Below are positions 16,715 through 24,957 of a stretch of 64,000 nt of DNA, one piece after another. Source of the DNA: Rheinheimera hassiensis. Its GTDB lineage: Bacteria > Pseudomonadota > Gammaproteobacteria > Enterobacterales > Alteromonadaceae. Within the stretch, counting starts at the first letter, position 1; every line of letters begins with the position of its first letter. Where the stretch lies: positions 558,001 through 622,000 of the forward strand of contig NZ_JAKUJZ010000001.1 in assembly GCF_022436675.1 (NCBI RefSeq). The letters run 5' to 3'. The position numbers and the translations under genes were made by a program. The notes below the pieces were generated by a model. It saw only the letters and a list, made by a program, of their open reading frames with translations. It made no database searches and was not told the origin of the DNA.

Positions 16715-17353
16715 ATGCGCCGTTCAGCTTTATTAGTATCTTTATTATCTGCCAGCCTGGTAATGGCAGGTTGTGCCACCAACGGATATTCTAACACTGC
16801 CAAGGGTGCCGCTATAGGTGGTGTGGTTGGTGCTGTTGCAGGTAAAGCCACCGGTAACCATAAAGACAAACGTCTGGTTATCGGCGCTGCCATTGGCGCC
16901 TTAACCGGTGCTGCTGTAGGCAGCTACATGGACAACCAGGAAAAAGCCCTTAATAAAGAGTTAAGCGGCAGTGGCGTAAAAGTGGTGCGCGATGGCGACA
17001 AATTACGCCTGGATATTCCGGCTCAGCTAACATTTGATATTAACCGTTCAGACATCCGCTCTAACCTGTACCCGGTGTTTAATGATATTGCCAAGGTACT
17101 ACGTGATTATGAAAAAACCATGTTGGTTATTGCCGGCCACACTGATGATACCGGAGCTTATCAATATAATATGACATTGTCGCAGGCGCGCGCTGACAGT
17201 GTTAAACAGTATCTGACGGCACAGAATGTACAGGCCATTCGTATTGAAACTCAGGGTTATGGCCCAAGTTACCCAATAGTGCCAAACACCTCTGAAGCCA
17301 ACCGCGCGCTAAACCGCCGGGTAGAAATTCATATTGAGCCTGTAGTGGAATAA
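16715..17353 (+). CDS. OmpA-family outer-membrane lipoprotein (YiaD-like)
   Basis: 212 aa lipoprotein: MRRSALLVSLLSASLVMAGC ends in the lipobox MAGC. A glycine-rich zipper segment follows (GAAIGGVVGAVAGKATG and GAAIGALTGAAVGSYMDNQ), likely spanning or associating with the outer membrane. The C-terminal OmpA-like domain (about 100-210) binds peptidoglycan and carries the signature HTDDTGAYQYNMTLSQARAD and NRRVEI. The start is placed at the second ATG because GGGAG lies seven bases before it; the ATG at 16682 has no such site. A strong terminator follows. Likely links envelope and cell wall; resembles E. coli YiaD. Confidence 0.9.
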   Translation: MRRSALLVSLLSASLVMAGCATNGYSNTAKGAAIGGVVGAVAGKATGNHKDKRLVIGAAIGALTGAAVGSYMDNQEKALNKELSGSGVKVVRDGDKLRLDIPAQLTFDINRSDIRSNLYPVFNDIAKVLRDYEKTMLVIAGHTDDTGAYQYNMTLSQARADSVKQYLTAQNVQAIRIETQGYGPSYPIVPNTSEANRALNRRVEIHIEPVVE

Positions 17354-17370
17354 CCACCACAGCAAAACAA

Positions 17371-17395
17371 AAAAGCGGCCTGGGCCGCTTTTTTT
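17371..17395. terminator. Bidirectional intrinsic terminator
   Basis: AAAAGCGGCC-TG-GGCCGCTTTTTT has a perfect GC stem flanked by A-run and T-run on either side. It can serve both the OmpA-like gene and the convergent fkpA-like gene. Confidence 0.9.
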
Positions 17396-17409
17396 ATTGT
17401 TGCAAAAGA

Positions 17410-18150
17410 TTATTGCTCTGTTGTTTCTGCCGCTGAAATTTCTAACAACTCTACTTCAAATACCAGCACGCTGTTTGGCTTAATAACGCCCATATCGCGC
17501 TCGCCGTAGGCTAGCTCTGCTGGAATAGTAAACTTAAACTTAGAACCTACGTTCATCAGCTGTACGCCCTCTGTCCAGCCTGGAATAACGCGGTTTAACG
17601 GGAACTGTGCCGGTTCACCACGATCCAGTGAACTGTCAAACTTGGTGCCGTCAGTTAAGGTACCCACATAATGTACTTTCACGGTATCAGTTGCAGCTGG
17701 CTTGGCGCCGTCTGCCGCCTGCAGTACTTCGTACTGTAAGCCTGATTCAGTTACCGTTACGCCTTCTTTCTTGGCGTTTTCTTCTAAGTATGTTTTACCG
17801 GCTGCAATAGCCTGCGCGGCTTCTGCTTCCACTACCGCAGCTTGTTTTTCACGGAACTGTTCTTCCAGTGCGGTCATCATGGTTTGCACTTCTTCTTCAG
17901 TCAGTGCGGTTTTATCAGCAATAGCGTCTTGTACACCACGTAAAATTAACGCGCTGTCCAGCGACAGACCCATTTTGCTGTATTCGTCCAGCGTGCTGTC
18001 CAGGTAACGGCCAACAGACACACCTAAGCTATAAGATTGTTTGGCTTCGTCAGTATCCAGCACAGCTGGCTTTTGCTCTGCTTCTTTCTGACAGGCTGCA
18101 AGAGTAATAACAGCCACTGCGACCAGTGACATTTTGGTAACTAAGCGCAT
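17410..18150 (-). CDS. fkpA: FKBP-type peptidyl-prolyl isomerase, FkpA-like lipoprotein
   Basis: Periplasmic folding chaperone and prolyl isomerase of 246 aa. The start MRLVTKMSLVAVAVITLAAC contains a lipobox (LAAC), so it is probably lipidated, unlike E. coli FkpA. An N-terminal helical dimerisation domain (about 30-130, with FREKQAAVVEAEAAQAIAAG) precedes the FKBP domain (about 140-240) with VHYVGTLTDGTKFDSSLDRG, VIPGWTEGVQLM and IPAELAYGE. The ATG at 18150 has GGAG before it; the alternative upstream start would be TTG. It lies near slyX as in E. coli, which supports orthology. Confidence 0.9.
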   Translation of the reverse strand: MRLVTKMSLVAVAVITLAACQKEAEQKPAVLDTDEAKQSYSLGVSVGRYLDSTLDEYSKMGLSLDSALILRGVQDAIADKTALTEEEVQTMMTALEEQFREKQAAVVEAEAAQAIAAGKTYLEENAKKEGVTVTESGLQYEVLQAADGAKPAATDTVKVHYVGTLTDGTKFDSSLDRGEPAQFPLNRVIPGWTEGVQLMNVGSKFKFTIPAELAYGERDMGVIKPNSVLVFEVELLEISAAETTEQ

Positions 18151-18255
18151 TCGGTTCTCCAAGATTTACGCAGCCAGGCTGCAAAAGTATGTTTTAATAG
18201 TGTCCAATGAACTGACCTATACTAACGGTTTGTGCGGATGAGGTTAACACCCGAC

Positions 18256-19236
18256 ATGAAATATCCTGTGTTTTTTCTGCTATTACTGCTTTGTGGCTGC
18301 GAAAAACTGACATCAACGCCACCGGTGCAACAATTTCCGCATGTGGCTCAGGGTAGCTACGCCGCAGCTTTGTCAGATGATGGCCGCTACAGTGCTGTAT
18401 CGTCAATTCAGGATGGTGTGGCGTTGTGGGATTTGCAAACCAATGCGTTAAAATACCAGTGGAAGCATCAGGACAGCGCTGAAAATCTGGTGTTTAGCCT
18501 GGCAATAAGCCATAACAACAGCCATGTGTTCACGGCAGATCAAAACACCTATGCGTTGTGGCAGCTTAGTAACGGCGAAAATGTCGGGTTTTGGCAATTA
18601 GATGCCGCTACCGTGCGCGACGTAGCCGTTTCGGATAACGGTGAACATTTATTAATTGGTAAAAGTAATGGTGGTGTGCAGCATATTACGCTGGCATCAG
18701 GCCGGCGGCTGGAGTTTTTAGGCCATACCGAGCGCATTAACAGTGTAGCCATGTCACCCAATGGCCGTTACGCCTTAACCGGCGGTAACGACTACAAAGC
18801 ACATTTGTGGGATACGCAAAGCGCTCAAATTTTATATAGCTTTAGCCACCCCAGCCGGGTAACCAAAGTAGCACTGGACCCGCAAGGCCGTTATGCCTTT
18901 ACTGCCGACAGCCAGGATTTAGCGCAAATTTGGGATATTCAAACCGGCCAGTTAGTCAGCACGTTAAAATTTACCGCCCGCCAGCAAATATTCAGTGCAG
19001 TACGCTTTAGCCGCGATGGTAAATATCTCGCCACTGGCGCCCCCACTCGCAAACTGGCGTTATGGGATGTGCAAAGCGGCCGCGAGTTGCAGCAATGGCA
19101 AGTCGGCGTAAAACCAGACAGCCGCCCGCCCAGCGCGGTAGTGCATGCGGTAGCATTTTTAACAGACAACAAGCTGATAAGCGAAAGCTCCAGTGGCATA
19201 GCCGAAGTATGGGAGATAACAGATGACACCAAGTGA
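18256..19236 (+). CDS. WD40-repeat lipoprotein
   Basis: 326 aa. MKYPVFFLLLLLCGC is a very short lipoprotein signal with lipobox at Cys15. The rest is a beta-propeller with about six or seven WD40 repeats, seen as recurring LWD/IWD endings (VALWDLQTN, AHLWDTQSA, AQIWDIQTG, LALWDVQSG, AEVWEI) and openings such as INSVAMSPNGRYALTGGND. Such propellers act as protein-binding platforms. It is divergent from fkpA and overlaps slyX by 14 bases, so it is probably co-translated with SlyX. A longer form starting 24 bases upstream is possible but would bury the signal peptide. Partner unknown. Confidence 0.85.
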   Translation: MKYPVFFLLLLLCGCEKLTSTPPVQQFPHVAQGSYAAALSDDGRYSAVSSIQDGVALWDLQTNALKYQWKHQDSAENLVFSLAISHNNSHVFTADQNTYALWQLSNGENVGFWQLDAATVRDVAVSDNGEHLLIGKSNGGVQHITLASGRRLEFLGHTERINSVAMSPNGRYALTGGNDYKAHLWDTQSAQILYSFSHPSRVTKVALDPQGRYAFTADSQDLAQIWDIQTGQLVSTLKFTARQQIFSAVRFSRDGKYLATGAPTRKLALWDVQSGRELQQWQVGVKPDSRPPSAVVHAVAFLTDNKLISESSSGIAEVWEITDDTK

Positions 19237-19450
19237 GCAGGAATTACAGCTGCATATTATTGAGTTGGAGAGCAAACTGGCGTTTCAGGAAGATACGGTA
19301 AACAGCTTAAGCAATGAATTGCTGGAGCACCAAAAACGCATAGACCGGCTGGCCCAGCAGGTAATGCTGCTGGCCGAGAAACTACGCAACCTGCCGGACG
19401 ATCAGGGTATATTGCGGCCGGAGGAAGAGCCACCACCGCCGCATTATTGA
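19223..19450 (+). CDS. slyX: SlyX family protein
   Basis: 75 aa coiled-coil protein, similar in size to E. coli SlyX (72 aa). The heptad-rich helix runs from residue 5 to 55 (LQLHIIELESKLAFQEDTVN ... LEHQKRIDRLAQQVMLLAEKL), followed by the characteristic proline-rich tail ending PPPPHY. The start overlaps the WD40 gene. Position next to fkpA and yheV matches the E. coli neighbourhood. Function is unknown in general. Confidence 0.92.
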   Translation: MTPSEQELQLHIIELESKLAFQEDTVNSLSNELLEHQKRIDRLAQQVMLLAEKLRNLPDDQGILRPEEEPPPPHY

Positions 19451-19485
19451 TTAGAGCAAATAAATGTCGAATACATGATTGTTGC

Positions 19486-19590
19486 ACAAGCAGCGCATTT
19501 CCCACGCTGACACGCCGTAAACCCATCCATGGGGGCTCGACTCAGGCATCCATGCCTTCAACGGTCAGCTTAGGGTAATACGCTGCCTGT
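19486..19590. repeat. Structured intergenic repeat, copy 2
   Basis: Same element as at 862 and 26111, with changes that keep the pairing. The inner closing stem is GCTGAC/GTCAGC here against GCTAAC/GTTAGC in the other copies. The second hairpin is GGCATCCATGCC here against GGCCATCCTGGCC. Outer arms unique to this copy pair GCAGCGCATTTCCC (19490-19503) with GGGTAATACGCTGC (19573-19586). It lies between the convergent slyX and yheV genes and fills most of that gap. Confidence 0.85.
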
Positions 19591-19605
19591 CAGATATGCT
19601 GCAGG

Positions 19606-19812
19606 TTATTCCGGCTTAAAAACGCCGATAACCTGCTCGGCGGCGCGGCTGGCTTTGGCTATCTGCGCTTCGGGCTGCACCATCTGGTGGCCGCATGCCA
19701 CGCATTCGACTTTTTCTACGTTATTTTCCAAAAACAACATCATCGTGTCTACCGCCTTGCATTTCGGGCAGCTGGCGCCGGCAATAAAACGTTTCTTTTT
19801 ACGTGTTGTCAT
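19606..19812 (-). CDS. yheV: YheV-type small zinc-ribbon protein
   Basis: 68 aa. MTTRKKKRFIAGASCPKCKA followed later by ECVACGHQM gives two CxxC pairs spaced as in a zinc ribbon. The basic N-terminus and sequence match the YheV family as I remember it. The ATG at 19812 has GAGG six bases upstream; the ATG four codons earlier lacks a site. In E. coli yheV lies in the kefB-slyD-slyX region, so the neighbourhood supports the name. kefB and slyD are absent here. Molecular role unknown. Confidence 0.88.
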   Translation of the reverse strand: MTTRKKKRFIAGASCPKCKAVDTMMLFLENNVEKVECVACGHQMVQPEAQIAKASRAAEQVIGVFKPE

Positions 19813-19915
19813 ATCGCACCTCATCAGGTTACCACGGCGATTTTATCCGCCAAGCCTTGGTTTGTTGGCGTTATACGGGTAAATTAGCAACCCAATTCAG
19901 TACACAGGAAAAAAC

Positions 19916-21823
19916 ATGATCCAACTGCAACAGGTCGAATTGCGCCGCGGTATTCAGTGTTTGTTTCAGGGCGCCGATCTTACCGTATTTCCGGGGCAAA
20001 AGGTGGGAATTGTCGGTGCTAACGGCTGTGGTAAATCCAGCTTGTTTGCCTTACTGCAAAATAAACTGCACGCCGATGCTGGTAATATCAGTATTCCTTC
20101 GAGTTGGCATATTTCCACCGTAGCACAGGAAACACCCGCGCTGGACTGCAGCGCGATGGATTATGTACTGCAAGGTGACGAGCAGTTATTTCCGTTACTG
20201 TTAAAAGTGCGCACCGGTTGCAGCGAAAGTGATTTAGCCGCAATACACCTGCAAATTGAAGCCTTAGACGGCTACCGCGCTGAAGCCAAAGCCGGTATTT
20301 TGCTCGACGGTCTGGGATTTAGTGGTGAAGCACAACAACACGCCGTCAAATCGTTCTCTGGTGGCTGGCGTATGCGGTTAAACCTGGCACGCGCGTTAAT
20401 GAAACGCGCCGAACTGTTATTACTGGATGAACCCACTAACCACCTCGATTTAGACGCCGTACTCTGGCTGGAAAAGTATCTGGCTAACTATCAGGGCACC
20501 CTGCTGCTTATCAGCCACGACCGCGACTTTCTTGATGCGGTAACTGACAATATTGTGCATATCGAGCGCCAAACGCTGACAGTGTACAAAGGCAACTACA
20601 GCCAGTTTGAACGCCAGCGCGCTGAGCAGTTGTCACAGCATCAGGCCAATTTTGACAAACAGCAGCGCCAGGTGGCGCATCTACAAAAATTTATCGACCG
20701 TTTTAAAGCTCAGGCCACCAAAGCGCGCCAGGCACAAAGCCGGATTAAAGCGCTGGAGCGGATGACTGTGTTAGCGCCAGCGCATGTAGATTCGCCGTTC
20801 AGCTTTAGCTTTCGTGAACCCAAAGCACTGCCCAATCCATTATTAAAAATGGAAAACGTGCAGGCTGGTTACGCCGACAATATTATTTTAAGCCAGATTA
20901 AATTTCAGCTGTTGCCCGGCAGCCGCATTGGTTTGCTTGGCCGCAACGGCGCCGGTAAATCTACCCTAATTAAACTGCTGTCTGGTGGTATGACGCCGCA
21001 AAGCGGTGAAGTATGGTATGCCAACGGCGTAAGTTTGGGCTATTTTGCCCAGCATCAGCTGGAGACGCTACGGCCACAGGATTCCCCCTTGCAGCATCTG
21101 GTAAGGTTAGACCCGTTAGTACCCGAGCAAAAACTGCGCGACTTTTTGGGTGGTTTTGGCTTTCATGGTGATAAAGCACTGGAAGCCTGTGCTCCATTTT
21201 CCGGCGGCGAAAAGGCCCGTTTAGTACTGGCCTTAATCGTGTATCAACGCCCCAATCTGTTACTGCTGGATGAACCAACCAACCACCTTGATTTGGATAT
21301 GCGTGAAGCCATAGTGATGGCGCTGCAGGAGTTTGAAGGCGCCATTGTTATCGTATCGCACGACCGGCATTTGCTCAGCAGCTGTACCGACGAGTTTTAT
21401 TTAGTCGCCCATGGCCGCGTAGCACCCTTTGACGGCGATTTGACCGACTATTACCAGTGGCTGCAACAAGATGCACGGCAAGCAGCCAATGCCGCTCAGG
21501 CTGATACGCCAGCCAGCAGTAATGTGGTGCGTAAAGATCAGAAGCGGCTGGAAGCTGACTTGCGCAATTTGCTCAGGCCTGTAAAGCAAAAAGTGGAAAA
21601 GCTGGAGCTGCAACAGGAAAAGCTGACTAAAGAGCTGGCGGCGATAGAAGAAAAAATGGCCGACCCCGATATTTACGACGCTAAACGTAAAGCTGAGCTG
21701 ACCGAATTGCTGGCGAAACAAGCCAGCGCCAGCAGCAGCCTGGCCAGTATTGAAGAAGACTGGTTTATGGCACAGGATGAACTGGAGCAAAAAACTGCGC
21801 AGTTCTGGCAAAACAATGCTTAA
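19916..21823 (+). CDS. yheS: ABC-F family ATPase YheS
   Basis: 635 aa soluble protein with two ABC ATPase domains, almost the length of E. coli YheS (637). Domain one has Walker A GANGCGKSS (about 34-42), signature FSGGWRMRLNLARAL and Walker B LLLLDEPTNHLDLD. Domain two has GRNGAGKST, FSGGEKARLVLAL and LLLLDEPTNHLDLD. The linker between them and the charged C-terminal coiled coil (about 555-630) are typical of ABC-F proteins, which act on ribosomes rather than membranes. No transmembrane segments. Followed directly by the TIGR02444-type gene. Confidence 0.93.
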   Translation: MIQLQQVELRRGIQCLFQGADLTVFPGQKVGIVGANGCGKSSLFALLQNKLHADAGNISIPSSWHISTVAQETPALDCSAMDYVLQGDEQLFPLLLKVRTGCSESDLAAIHLQIEALDGYRAEAKAGILLDGLGFSGEAQQHAVKSFSGGWRMRLNLARALMKRAELLLLDEPTNHLDLDAVLWLEKYLANYQGTLLLISHDRDFLDAVTDNIVHIERQTLTVYKGNYSQFERQRAEQLSQHQANFDKQQRQVAHLQKFIDRFKAQATKARQAQSRIKALERMTVLAPAHVDSPFSFSFREPKALPNPLLKMENVQAGYADNIILSQIKFQLLPGSRIGLLGRNGAGKSTLIKLLSGGMTPQSGEVWYANGVSLGYFAQHQLETLRPQDSPLQHLVRLDPLVPEQKLRDFLGGFGFHGDKALEACAPFSGGEKARLVLALIVYQRPNLLLLDEPTNHLDLDMREAIVMALQEFEGAIVIVSHDRHLLSSCTDEFYLVAHGRVAPFDGDLTDYYQWLQQDARQAANAAQADTPASSNVVRKDQKRLEADLRNLLRPVKQKVEKLELQQEKLTKELAAIEEKMADPDIYDAKRKAELTELLAKQASASSSLASIEEDWFMAQDELEQKTAQFWQNNA

Positions 21824-22325
21824 CCATCACAGCAAAATGGCTGAGCCGATCAGCGCGGAACAGCTGTGGCAATTTAGCCTTGTACTCTACCCTCAGGTAA
21901 AAAACCTCTGTCTGCAATGGCAGAATGAGCTGAGCGCCAACGTTAACCTGCTGCTGCTACTGTGCTATTTAGAACAGCAGCAGCTTAGCTTAACCGCCTC
22001 TGAGCTGCAGCAACTGGCAGCAAAACTGGAAAACTTCAGCGCGCAGTTTACCAAGCCATTACGCACACTGCGGCAAAACAGCGCTGCAGCCCCGCTACTG
22101 CCGGCACAACAGCAGACGTTAAAGCAGGCGTTGCTACAAGCCGAGCTGGAACTGGAAAAGCTGGAACAACAGCTGCTGCTGCAACACTGTCCGGCGCTAA
22201 GCAAGAAAGCCGCACCGTTGCTGGAGCTGTATTTAGCGCAACTCAACGCTGATATCGACGCACTGTCAGCGCAAATACTTGATCTGCGTCAAGCCAGCAA
22301 ACGGTTAAAGCAGCACAGCGGCTAA
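21816..22325 (+). CDS. TIGR02444/DUF2390-type protein
   Basis: About 169 aa, helical, very rich in Leu and Gln. The N-terminal AEPISAEQLWQFSLVLYPQV is the recognisable start of the TIGR02444 family (LWxFSLxLY..PxV). The start at 21816 overlaps the yheS stop by eight bases; the ATG at 21837, just after the stop, is equally possible because neither has a strong ribosome site. Co-transcription with yheS is likely. Function unknown. Confidence 0.75.
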   Translation: MLNHHSKMAEPISAEQLWQFSLVLYPQVKNLCLQWQNELSANVNLLLLLCYLEQQQLSLTASELQQLAAKLENFSAQFTKPLRTLRQNSAAAPLLPAQQQTLKQALLQAELELEKLEQQLLLQHCPALSKKAAPLLELYLAQLNADIDALSAQILDLRQASKRLKQHSG

Positions 22326-22401
22326 TCTTTGATCTGTATCAGTTAAGCCGGTTATTGCTTTGCCTACACTTGCGCTAACAACACAGCAAGAGGGTAAGGT
22401 T

Positions 22402-22542
22402 ATGAACCTGTGGCAAGAATTTTTAAACGACCCGGTAATTTTTATCTCTTTTAGCGGCTTGGCTATAGTGATTGGCTTATGTATTTTTTACGCCGTGTAC
22501 TTTATGTATAAAGTCGGACACGAGCAGCCCGACGGTAAATAG
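22402..22542 (+). CDS. Small single-pass membrane protein (DUF3149-like)
   Basis: 46 aa. MNLWQEFLNDPVIFISFSG leads into one transmembrane helix (about residues 13-36, ending IFYAVYFMYKV) and a short hydrophilic tail HEQPDGK. AGGGTAAGG just before the ATG is a good ribosome site. I recall similar short proteins annotated DUF3149 in Alteromonadales. It follows the yheS group on the same strand. Function unknown. Confidence 0.65.
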   Translation: MNLWQEFLNDPVIFISFSGLAIVIGLCIFYAVYFMYKVGHEQPDGK

Positions 22543-22551
22543 TTGCAGTTG

Positions 22552-23427
22552 CTAATAAGGTTTCGGTTTTGCCGGTAATGCACTGGCATAAAACAGCAGC
22601 TCGCCGGGGCAAGGATCGGCGTTTTCCGGCAGGCCTGCCGGAACCAGCTGTTGCAAACTAAACCCCATGCCGGCTAACCAATTTGGCAAGTCCTTTCGCA
22701 CAACCCCTGAGACGAAACGTTCTTTACTGATCGCCAGCGCTATATCGGCCAACCAGCGTTGCTGAGCGAATTGAGGCCGGCCCTGTTGATCCAACTGCAT
22801 CTGGGTGGCCACAAGCTGCAGCGGGGCGCTCACACTTTGGCACAATTGCTGGAACAAGGTTTTAATTGCTGGCTCTGTTATATACATCAGCACGCCTTCA
22901 GCCAATACCAGCGTTGGCCGGTTAGCAGAAAATGCGGCGGTGTCTGCCAGCAATTCAGCCACACTGCAGCAAGCCAGATCGGCACCTTTGATACACAGGT
23001 TTGGCGACAGTGCATTTAAGCGGTGTAAAGCCGCCTGTTTTATAGCTATGGTGCAGGGCCTGTCAATTTCGACTACCTGCAGATGCTTATATTTGGCACT
23101 GAATATGGCTCCCAGCGCGTCAAAACCGGCACCAATAATTACCAATTGCTCAATACCCTGCTGTTCTACCTGTTGCTGTATCCAGGCATTAATATGGCGC
23201 TTGCGCCACTGATAGTGCGCCATGATACCCGGCAGGCTACATTGCAACAGGTCGCTAAATAAAGCGCGGCTCCATCGCCAGCGCAACATGGCCAGTAACA
23301 AGCGGCCCCGCCATCCACTGTGCTGTAATACTTGCCTGGCGAGTTGCTGGTTGAGGCTGCCAGGCCCATCACCCGGGGACCCCGGCCAACACTGGCTGAC
23401 ACAAATAAGTAGGCTGGTATTACTCAT
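22552..23427 (-). CDS. SAM-dependent methyltransferase, leucine carboxyl methyltransferase (LCM/PPM1) family
   Basis: 291 aa. The SAM-binding motif I is QLVIIGAGFDALGAIFS, followed by the acidic loop VVEIDRPCTIAIK (motif II) and LVLAEGVLMYI (motif IV), which is the pattern of bacterial LCM-family O-methyltransferases. The N-terminal region is unusual in opening with ICVSQCWPGSPGDGPGSLNQ. Its start overlaps the stop of the FAD oxidase gene upstream by four bases, so the two form one operon and may act on the same small-molecule product. Substrate unknown. Confidence 0.82.
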   Translation of the reverse strand: MSNTSLLICVSQCWPGSPGDGPGSLNQQLARQVLQHSGWRGRLLLAMLRWRWSRALFSDLLQCSLPGIMAHYQWRKRHINAWIQQQVEQQGIEQLVIIGAGFDALGAIFSAKYKHLQVVEIDRPCTIAIKQAALHRLNALSPNLCIKGADLACCSVAELLADTAAFSANRPTLVLAEGVLMYITEPAIKTLFQQLCQSVSAPLQLVATQMQLDQQGRPQFAQQRWLADIALAISKERFVSGVVRKDLPNWLAGMGFSLQQLVPAGLPENADPCPGELLFYASALPAKPKPY

Positions 23428-24842
23428 TTTAACTCCCCGTTAAACAGGTCGCTGTAATGGCGGTACCAGTTGCTTTGAAAGCGCAGCGCAGGATCGTAAA
23501 CACGTTTTTGCTGCAAAAACCTGGCAAACTGCGGATAACAGGCAACAACTTGCTGTTTAGTGGCAAAGGGGTGATAAGTAAGAAAATAGCTACCCTGATA
23601 CCGAATTGCAATATCAATCAGGCGGCGAAAATGTGTCGCCGAGGCGGCGATTGCAGCTGGCTGATGATCAATATGCAGGTTAAAAATGACGCAGGCATAG
23701 TCTTGTCTGGCCCAGGCTAATACGGTTTCCGTATCGCGGCGGATAAACCGTACCGTGCCATATATTAAGTCTACGTTATGTCGCCGGAAGTCTTCTGCGC
23801 AGTCTGCCATAAAGTGTTCTAATGCTGGCAACGGCACATAAAGCTCGGTAATCATTTCACTACCGGCACAGCCCCGGGCTAACTGTTGATCAAGCAGCAG
23901 ATGATAATCGTCCAGATAAATACTTAACTGATGGCTATCTGACCAGTAGCGCTGGCCACTGGATGCCAGGTAAAACTGTGAAAACCGGCGAAATGCCTCT
24001 GCTTTATCAGTATGGGCCAGATACAACAGCTGCTGCCAATTGGCTTTACTAAGGCGCAGTTGCTGTTTGTCTATCGGTGTTGTGGCTACCGGGCGATAGC
24101 AGGAATATACCCCGTGGCGCAAAAAGCCCGGAGATGCCGGCGCCGTCTCAAACTGAAAATCACCGTATAAATAACCGGCTTGTATCCGTTGTGGCAGCGT
24201 CTGTATCATCTGCGCTAAAGTACACAGCTCAACCTCGCGCACTACCTGTTGTCGTACCGCTAATTGCAGGGTTGCTGTTACAACAATACCAAATAAACCA
24301 TAGCCTCCCACCACCAGCCGGAATAACTCTGTATTCTGCTGTCGGCTGCAATGCACTAACTGGCCATCGGCATTCACCAGCTCGAAACTGATAATATCAG
24401 CCACAAAAGGCGGCATATTCAGGCCCCGGCCATGAATATTGGCTGCAATAGCACCACCCACACTCAGCCGGTCGGCTCCGGTTTGCTTTTGCCTGATGCC
24501 CCACTGCCTGCTGGCACCATGTTGCATGACATGTAATTTACGCATTAACTCCGGCCACTGCATACCGGCTTGAACTGTTACCTGCCCCAGCTGCGGGTCA
24601 AAGTGCTCCAACTGGTTTAACCGGCTAAGTTCAAGCAGTACACCGCCGGTAACAAATTGCTGCCCGCCCATAGCATGACGGCCACCGGCAACAACTAAAG
24701 TGCTGCCGTCTTTATTTGCTTGTATTACAACGTTTATTACCTCTTCCACTGTTTTTGGCTGCAAATAGCGCTGCATCACAGTTGGGTTTAATTTGGCATG
24801 CACATCATTTACAACTACCGCTGGCTCTGGCTTATTACACAT
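23424..24842 (-). CDS. FAD-linked oxidase (VAO/PCMH family)
   Basis: 472 aa. An N-terminal PCMH-type FAD domain spans about residues 20-200: QPKTVEEVINVVIQANKDGS, VVAGGRHAMGGQQFV with the histidine that often holds FAD covalently, and GGAIAANIHGRGLNMPPFVA. The C-terminal half resembles D-arabinono-lactone oxidase and lactate-dehydrogenase-type enzymes. It precedes and overlaps the LCM methyltransferase, with a divergent XRE regulator upstream. AGGAG lies seven bases before the ATG, inside a foldback (24845-24868). Might oxidise a sugar lactone or hydroxy acid; the substrate cannot be read. Confidence 0.82.
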   Translation of the reverse strand: MCNKPEPAVVVNDVHAKLNPTVMQRYLQPKTVEEVINVVIQANKDGSTLVVAGGRHAMGGQQFVTGGVLLELSRLNQLEHFDPQLGQVTVQAGMQWPELMRKLHVMQHGASRQWGIRQKQTGADRLSVGGAIAANIHGRGLNMPPFVADIISFELVNADGQLVHCSRQQNTELFRLVVGGYGLFGIVVTATLQLAVRQQVVREVELCTLAQMIQTLPQRIQAGYLYGDFQFETAPASPGFLRHGVYSCYRPVATTPIDKQQLRLSKANWQQLLYLAHTDKAEAFRRFSQFYLASSGQRYWSDSHQLSIYLDDYHLLLDQQLARGCAGSEMITELYVPLPALEHFMADCAEDFRRHNVDLIYGTVRFIRRDTETVLAWARQDYACVIFNLHIDHQPAAIAASATHFRRLIDIAIRYQGSYFLTYHPFATKQQVVACYPQFARFLQQKRVYDPALRFQSNWYRHYSDLFNGELK

Positions 24843-24844
24843 AA

Positions 24845-24868
24845 CATAACTCCTGTTTGCAGGTTATG
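24845..24868. promoter_or_regulatory. Palindrome over the ribosome site of the FAD-oxidase gene
   Basis: CATAAC-T-CCTG-TTTG-CAGG-TTATG is a near-perfect inverted repeat that contains the AGGAG ribosome site for the FAD-oxidase gene. It lies in the divergent gap to the XRE regulator. A second, looser dyad GCTGACAGTTAGC is nearby (about 24880). Either could be a regulator binding site or an RNA hairpin hiding the ribosome site. Confidence 0.35.
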
Positions 24869-24957
24869 CGCCGACACTAGCTGACAGTTAGCAACTTATG
24901 CTATACAAACATTCAAAGTATTAGATTCCGCTACCTTAAGGCGCGACTAAGGCGACT

